From Thiomicrorhabdus sp. (lineage in GTDB: Bacteria > Pseudomonadota > Gammaproteobacteria > Thiomicrospirales > Thiomicrospiraceae), in contig JAMOLY010000129.1 in the NCBI GenBank assembly GCA_027068835.1, positions 1 to 37,382 of the forward strand: DNA of 37,382 nucleotides, given 5' to 3'. The position numbers and the translations under genes were made by a program. The notes below the pieces were generated by a model. It was given only the letters and a program-made list of their open reading frames with translations, was not told where the DNA came from and did not search any database. Below are positions 34,117 to 37,382 of this stretch, piece by piece. How positions within the stretch are numbered: the stretch's first letter is position 1; each line of letters starts with the position of its first letter.

Positions 34117-35139
34117 TTACAAAAACTCCTCTCCACCACCAGGCATCATTACTTTATCTTCATCCGCCAAACGCCTAACGGTAAGAATGATTTCACGCTG
34201 TGCATCTTCTACTGCACTGAGCTTCACAGGTGGCCCCGTTTCTAAATCGTCACGCATAATATCGGCTTGGCGCTTGGATAAATTGCCCAAAAATTTCTCT
34301 TTAAGCTCTTTGTCCGCGCCTTTTAATGCCACAATCAGCACATCACTGGGCACTTCCGCCACAATGGTTTGAATGCCTCGGTCATCAATACCACCAATGT
34401 CTTCAAAGACAAACATTTTATCTTGAATATTTTTACTGATGTCTTCATGCTCTTCCGCAATATCATCCAAAATTCGAGTATCCACCCCACCACCAACCAA
34501 GTTTAAAATTTCAGCCGCACGTTTTTCACCACCAATCGTAGCGAGTTTACCGCCCTCACCATCACTGGAAGCATTTTCAAGCACACTGTTTAAATCAAAA
34601 AGTGCTCTGGGCTGGATCGTGGTCAAGGTTGCGATTCGGTAAACCACCTCTGCTTGGAATCGTTCTGGAATGCCTCTCAACACTTCTGCGGCTTGATCGG
34701 AATCAAAATAGGACAGTACAATGGCAACCACTTGAGGGTGCTCATTGCGCAACATATTGGAGATGGTGGATGGATGTTGCCACTTAAGCGCTTCAAGCCC
34801 TTTCACCTGATCGCCCAACAATGCGGCATCCATCAAGTGTCCACCACCGTCGCCTAAAGCATCGGCCATCAACGTTTGCGCATATTCACTTGGGTCAATG
34901 CCCAACGCATCTTCACCAGCCTCATCCAAAAAGCTTTTCATGACCGTGTGAATATCGCCATGAGAAACATTATCCACCGAAGTCATAGCAGATCCCACTT
35001 GCTGTACTTCTCGTGGATTCAGCTCTTTCAAAATACTCGCGGCCGTCTCCTGCCCTAAAGAAAGCAATAAAATTGCCGCTTTATCTAAGTTTGATAACTC
35101 TTTTTCAGGTTCCATTTCTTCAATTGCAGACTCGGGCAT
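34117..35139 (-). CDS. fliG: Flagellar motor switch protein FliG
   Basis: FliG is the C-ring torque protein that contacts MotA. The 340-aa protein has FliG-N (DKAAILLLSLGQETAASILK), the middle EHPQVVAIVLSYFD (EHPQ motif) and FliG-C with the charged torque helix (LSKRQADIMRDDLETGPPVK). I start at ATG 35137-35139, since AGGAG lies 7 nt upstream within the end of fliF. An upstream ATG at 35160 would overlap fliF by 19 bp and has no such site. Confidence 0.96.
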   Translation of the reverse strand: MPESAIEEMEPEKELSNLDKAAILLLSLGQETAASILKELNPREVQQVGSAMTSVDNVSHGDIHTVMKSFLDEAGEDALGIDPSEYAQTLMADALGDGGGHLMDAALLGDQVKGLEALKWQHPSTISNMLRNEHPQVVAIVLSYFDSDQAAEVLRGIPERFQAEVVYRIATLTTIQPRALFDLNSVLENASSDGEGGKLATIGGEKRAAEILNLVGGGVDTRILDDIAEEHEDISKNIQDKMFVFEDIGGIDDRGIQTIVAEVPSDVLIVALKGADKELKEKFLGNLSKRQADIMRDDLETGPPVKLSAVEDAQREIILTVRRLADEDKVMMPGGGEEFL

Positions 35140-35141
35140 AC

Positions 35142-36839
35142 TTACTCTCCTGACAGCCATTGTTTAATGACGTGTGCAGCCATTTTGGGATTTTCTGCGG
35201 CAATCGCTCGCACTCTTTCAAGCAATAGGTGTTCTTCTTCAGATCCTGCGCCCACTTCCTCAGCCGTTTGTTCAACCTCTTTATTCATCTCTTCGAGTGC
35301 TTTGGCAATTTCATCAGTATTTTCAAGCTCAACCCCATCGTCCATCGCATCTTCGGGGTAATCCAAATAGGTTTCTTCTTTCTTCGAAAGGTCTTTTAAC
35401 ATGGGACGAATCACGCCAAAAATAATAATAAGAACCGCCAACCCTGCCAAAACTTGCTTCACTAAATCTAAGAACCAGCTCTCTTGCCAAATAGGTTGAG
35501 ATTCAAACACCTCTTCTTGCATCACAATAAAAGAGGCGTTTACAATGCTTAAAGTATCACCTCTTGCTTCATCCAAACCAACCGTATCACTTATCAACCG
35601 TCTAAAACGCAATAATTCATCTTCCGTTAATGGGGTACGAACCAAAACCCCTTCTTCATCTAAATGTGCTTTATCATCCAGCACTACGGCAACCGAGAGG
35701 CGGTGAATATTGCCTACGGCATTTTTAATGTGACTAATGGTTTTGTCCAGTTCATAATTTACGGTATTTTTTTCACTGGAACTTTTTAAATTTGGATCTT
35801 TATTTGCCCCCGTATACCCCTCTTCTGGCGCTAATCCTGCTCGTGGTGGTTGGTTAGTTAATGCCCCAGGGATGCCTGTAGGCCCCTCATTTCGATTGAT
35901 GTCTTTTTGAAATTGTTTCGAACGAATGGCTTCTGGATCGGGTTCGTAATTTTCACGCGTTTGCTCTTGCTGAGTAAAATCAAGTTCGGCGGTAACTTGC
36001 GCTCGAACCTTGTGCTCTCCGCCAACAATGGGGGTCAATAAACTGACAATACGATGGGACAACGTCTCTTCAACCGCACGCGTATAATCCAGCTGCTTCA
36101 TACTCATGTTCATGCCCGTATTTACCGAGCTACTGGTCAACAAATTTCCCTGTTGATTAACAACCGTGACCGACTTTGACTCCATGTTTGGCACGCTGGA
36201 TGAGATCATATGCACGATAGCACTGACTTGCTCTTCATTTAAAGAACGTCCAGGATAAAGTTTAATCACAACGGAAGCGGAAGGTTTTTGGCGTTTTCGA
36301 ACAAACACCGAACGTTTAGGAAGCCCCAGCATTACACGAGCCGATTTTACGGCATTCAGTGATGCAACCGATTTTGCCAGCTCCCCTTCTAAAGCTCGAT
36401 GGTATCGTGTGGTCTCTTTAAATTGCGAAATACCAAAGCCCTGCTCAACATCCAGTAATTGATAACCCGTTGCGGCCTCTTTAGGAAAACCCGCCGCCGC
36501 CATTTTTAAACGTAAGGAAGGAACCAGCTCAGTGGGTACTAAAATTCCACCACTGCCATGATCTATTTTATAGTCCACGGCTTGTTGCTCTAGGGTTTGA
36601 ACAATTTCGCTTAAATCTTTTGCGTCCATACTGCCAAACAGCAGAGAGTAAGGTTTGCTTTGAGACCAAAACAATAAGCCAACGATGAGTGCGATGGTGG
36701 CTGCCAGCGCAATCACCAAGCTAATTTGTTTTGCAACGGAAAGCGCCGTTAAATTATTTAACAGCGTTGAACCAGACGTTTCTGGCAACTGAGGTTCTGG
36801 CGTATTATTTATGTTTATAGAGGCTTGCTGTTCGGCCAT
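35142..36839 (-). CDS. fliF: Flagellar MS-ring protein FliF
   Basis: FliF forms the membrane MS-ring, the base of the motor. The 565-aa protein has an N-terminal membrane helix (about residues 33-57), the YscJ-type ring-building motif domain (FGSMDAKDLSEIVQTLEQQA, LPKRSVFVRKRQKPSASVVI), a second periplasmic region (VRAQVTAELDFTQQEQTREN), a C-terminal membrane helix (about 440-462) and a cytoplasmic FliG-binding tail (AIAAENPKMAAHVIKQWL). It follows fliE after 74 bp. Confidence 0.97.
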   Translation of the reverse strand: MAEQQASININNTPEPQLPETSGSTLLNNLTALSVAKQISLVIALAATIALIVGLLFWSQSKPYSLLFGSMDAKDLSEIVQTLEQQAVDYKIDHGSGGILVPTELVPSLRLKMAAAGFPKEAATGYQLLDVEQGFGISQFKETTRYHRALEGELAKSVASLNAVKSARVMLGLPKRSVFVRKRQKPSASVVIKLYPGRSLNEEQVSAIVHMISSSVPNMESKSVTVVNQQGNLLTSSSVNTGMNMSMKQLDYTRAVEETLSHRIVSLLTPIVGGEHKVRAQVTAELDFTQQEQTRENYEPDPEAIRSKQFQKDINRNEGPTGIPGALTNQPPRAGLAPEEGYTGANKDPNLKSSSEKNTVNYELDKTISHIKNAVGNIHRLSVAVVLDDKAHLDEEGVLVRTPLTEDELLRFRRLISDTVGLDEARGDTLSIVNASFIVMQEEVFESQPIWQESWFLDLVKQVLAGLAVLIIIFGVIRPMLKDLSKKEETYLDYPEDAMDDGVELENTDEIAKALEEMNKEVEQTAEEVGAGSEEEHLLLERVRAIAAENPKMAAHVIKQWLSGE

Positions 36840-36913
36840 AATTAGTCTTCTACAATTCTCAGTTTGGACGTGATAAAAGCCAAGAGAGCACTATTGCACT
36901 CCTAACATTCAGA

Positions 36914-37267
36914 TTACATTGGCATATTAATAACTGTTTTGTAAGCTTCGACCAATTTATTACGAATTTGAGTCATCGCTTGAAAGGACAAACTGGCCTT
37001 TTGTGCCTGCAACATAACTTCAGACAGCTCCATATCAGGATCCCCTTTTTCAAAAGATTTTTTCATATCAGCCGATTTATGCTGCTCTGCGCTCACCGCT
37101 TCAACCGATTTAGCCAATAACTCCGCAAAACCGTCCGCAGTTTCTTGCCCCGTCTCTTTTTTTCCGACACCCGACACCTCTGTCAAATTATCGACAGGTT
37201 TCGACTGTGCCTGAGCCGCTAACGAGCGCATTTGCAACATTAAACTTTGGGTATCAATTTGACTCAT
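36914..37267 (-). CDS. fliE: Flagellar hook-basal body protein FliE
   Basis: FliE connects the MS-ring to the rod. The 117-aa protein ends with the conserved [20 protein letters not shown] and [16 protein letters not shown], with a disordered charged N-terminal half. It is the first gene of the fli unit. AAAGGGG lies about 9 nt upstream of the ATG. A sigma54-type promoter lies about 87 bp upstream, as for fliE in Pseudomonas and Vibrio, where FleQ/FlrC activates it. Confidence 0.96.
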   Translation of the reverse strand: MSQIDTQSLMLQMRSLAAQAQSKPVDNLTEVSGVGKKETGQETADGFAELLAKSVEAVSAEQHKSADMKKSFEKGDPDMELSEVMLQAQKASLSFQAMTQIRNKLVEAYKTVINMPM

Positions 37268-37353
37268 GGCTGTTTACCCCTTTAAATAAAGGTCTCTCTG
37301 GTTTTTTCATTACGTTTCTACTGTTATTATCACACAATCCTACCTGTCAAAAA

Positions 37354-37370
37354 AGCAATAAATATGCCAG
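37354..37370 (-). promoter_or_regulatory. Sigma54-type promoter for fliE operon
   Basis: On the minus strand CTGGCATATTTATTGCT has GG, exactly ten bases, then GC. The expected start is near 37343, giving a leader of about 76 nt before fliE. The fliE promoters of polar flagellates are known sigma54 targets, which supports the call. Confidence 0.75.
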
Positions 37371-37382
37371 AAAACTAGGCTG

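Noticed and set aside
35140-35160. Earlier FliG start at 35160
   Set aside because: It overlaps fliF by 19 bp and lacks a ribosome-binding site, whereas AGGAG is well placed for the ATG at 35139.
1-37382. CRISPR arrays, tRNA/rRNA genes, prophage or defence islands
   Set aside because: None seen: no spaced direct repeats, no tRNA-like cloverleaf noticed, and the genes are core or motility functions.

Overview
The window looks like a chromosomal segment from a polarly flagellated, AT-leaning gammaproteobacterium. Two syntenic blocks support this. The fabH-plsX-rpmF-yceD / maf / rluC / rne neighbourhood matches the arrangement known from Escherichia and Pseudomonas. The flhA-flhF-fleN-fliA-cheY-cheZ-cheA order is typical of polar flagellates with a FlhF/FleN system. 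A sulfur-oxidising Thiomicrospira/Hydrogenovibrio-type organism is plausible, but that is a guess from overall style and not shown by the sequence.

Layout. Positions 1-2760 (minus strand) hold a fatty-acid/phospholipid operon, yceD-rpmF-plsX-fabH, behind a strong sigma70-like promoter that seems to give a leaderless yceD mRNA. Positions 2823-5071 hold maf (plus), then a HAD phosphatase and rluC (minus). Positions 5072-5888 are a long gene-free stretch that probably holds the rne promoter and a structured leader. Positions 5889-8327 are rne, whose C-terminus is an array of 39-bp repeats and which ends at a bidirectional terminator. Positions 8389-9614 hold a low-molecular-weight protein tyrosine phosphatase and rluA, divergently arranged. 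Positions 9616-11802 hold an uncharacterised two-gene operon (an acidic coiled-coil protein, then a membrane-anchored coiled-coil protein) directly behind a sigma54-type promoter. Positions 11989-37267 form a continuous minus-strand motility region, read from high to low coordinates: fliE F G H I J K, a short chemoreceptor-like gene, motA, motB, fliL M N O P Q R, flhB, a 555-bp spacer with an IS remnant, flhA, flhF, fleN, fliA, cheY, cheZ, cheA and cheW.

How it works together. FliE/F/G/M/N build the basal body and switch. FliH/I/J power export, FliO/P/Q/R with FlhA/FlhB form the export gate, FliK sets hook length, and FliL/MotA/MotB form the stator. FlhF and FleN control position and number of flagella. 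FliA is sigma28, and CheA/W/Y/Z form the signalling core. Three sigma54-type sites (GG-N10-GC) were found, upstream of fliE, of cheA and of the uncharacterised pair. This ties the unknown pair to the motility regulon by inference.

Most unusual features: (1) 18 runs of 7-11 G or C, 16 of them inside genes, with the longest near the 5' ends of fliM, fliI and fliK and in cheA, which could allow phase-variable motility; (2) a 167-bp ungapped near-palindrome between cheA and cheW; (3) a CheA whose P2 region is replaced by three 37-residue acidic repeats; (4) a chemoreceptor-like protein with almost no periplasmic domain inside the flagellar operon; (5) the sigma54-linked unknown gene pair.
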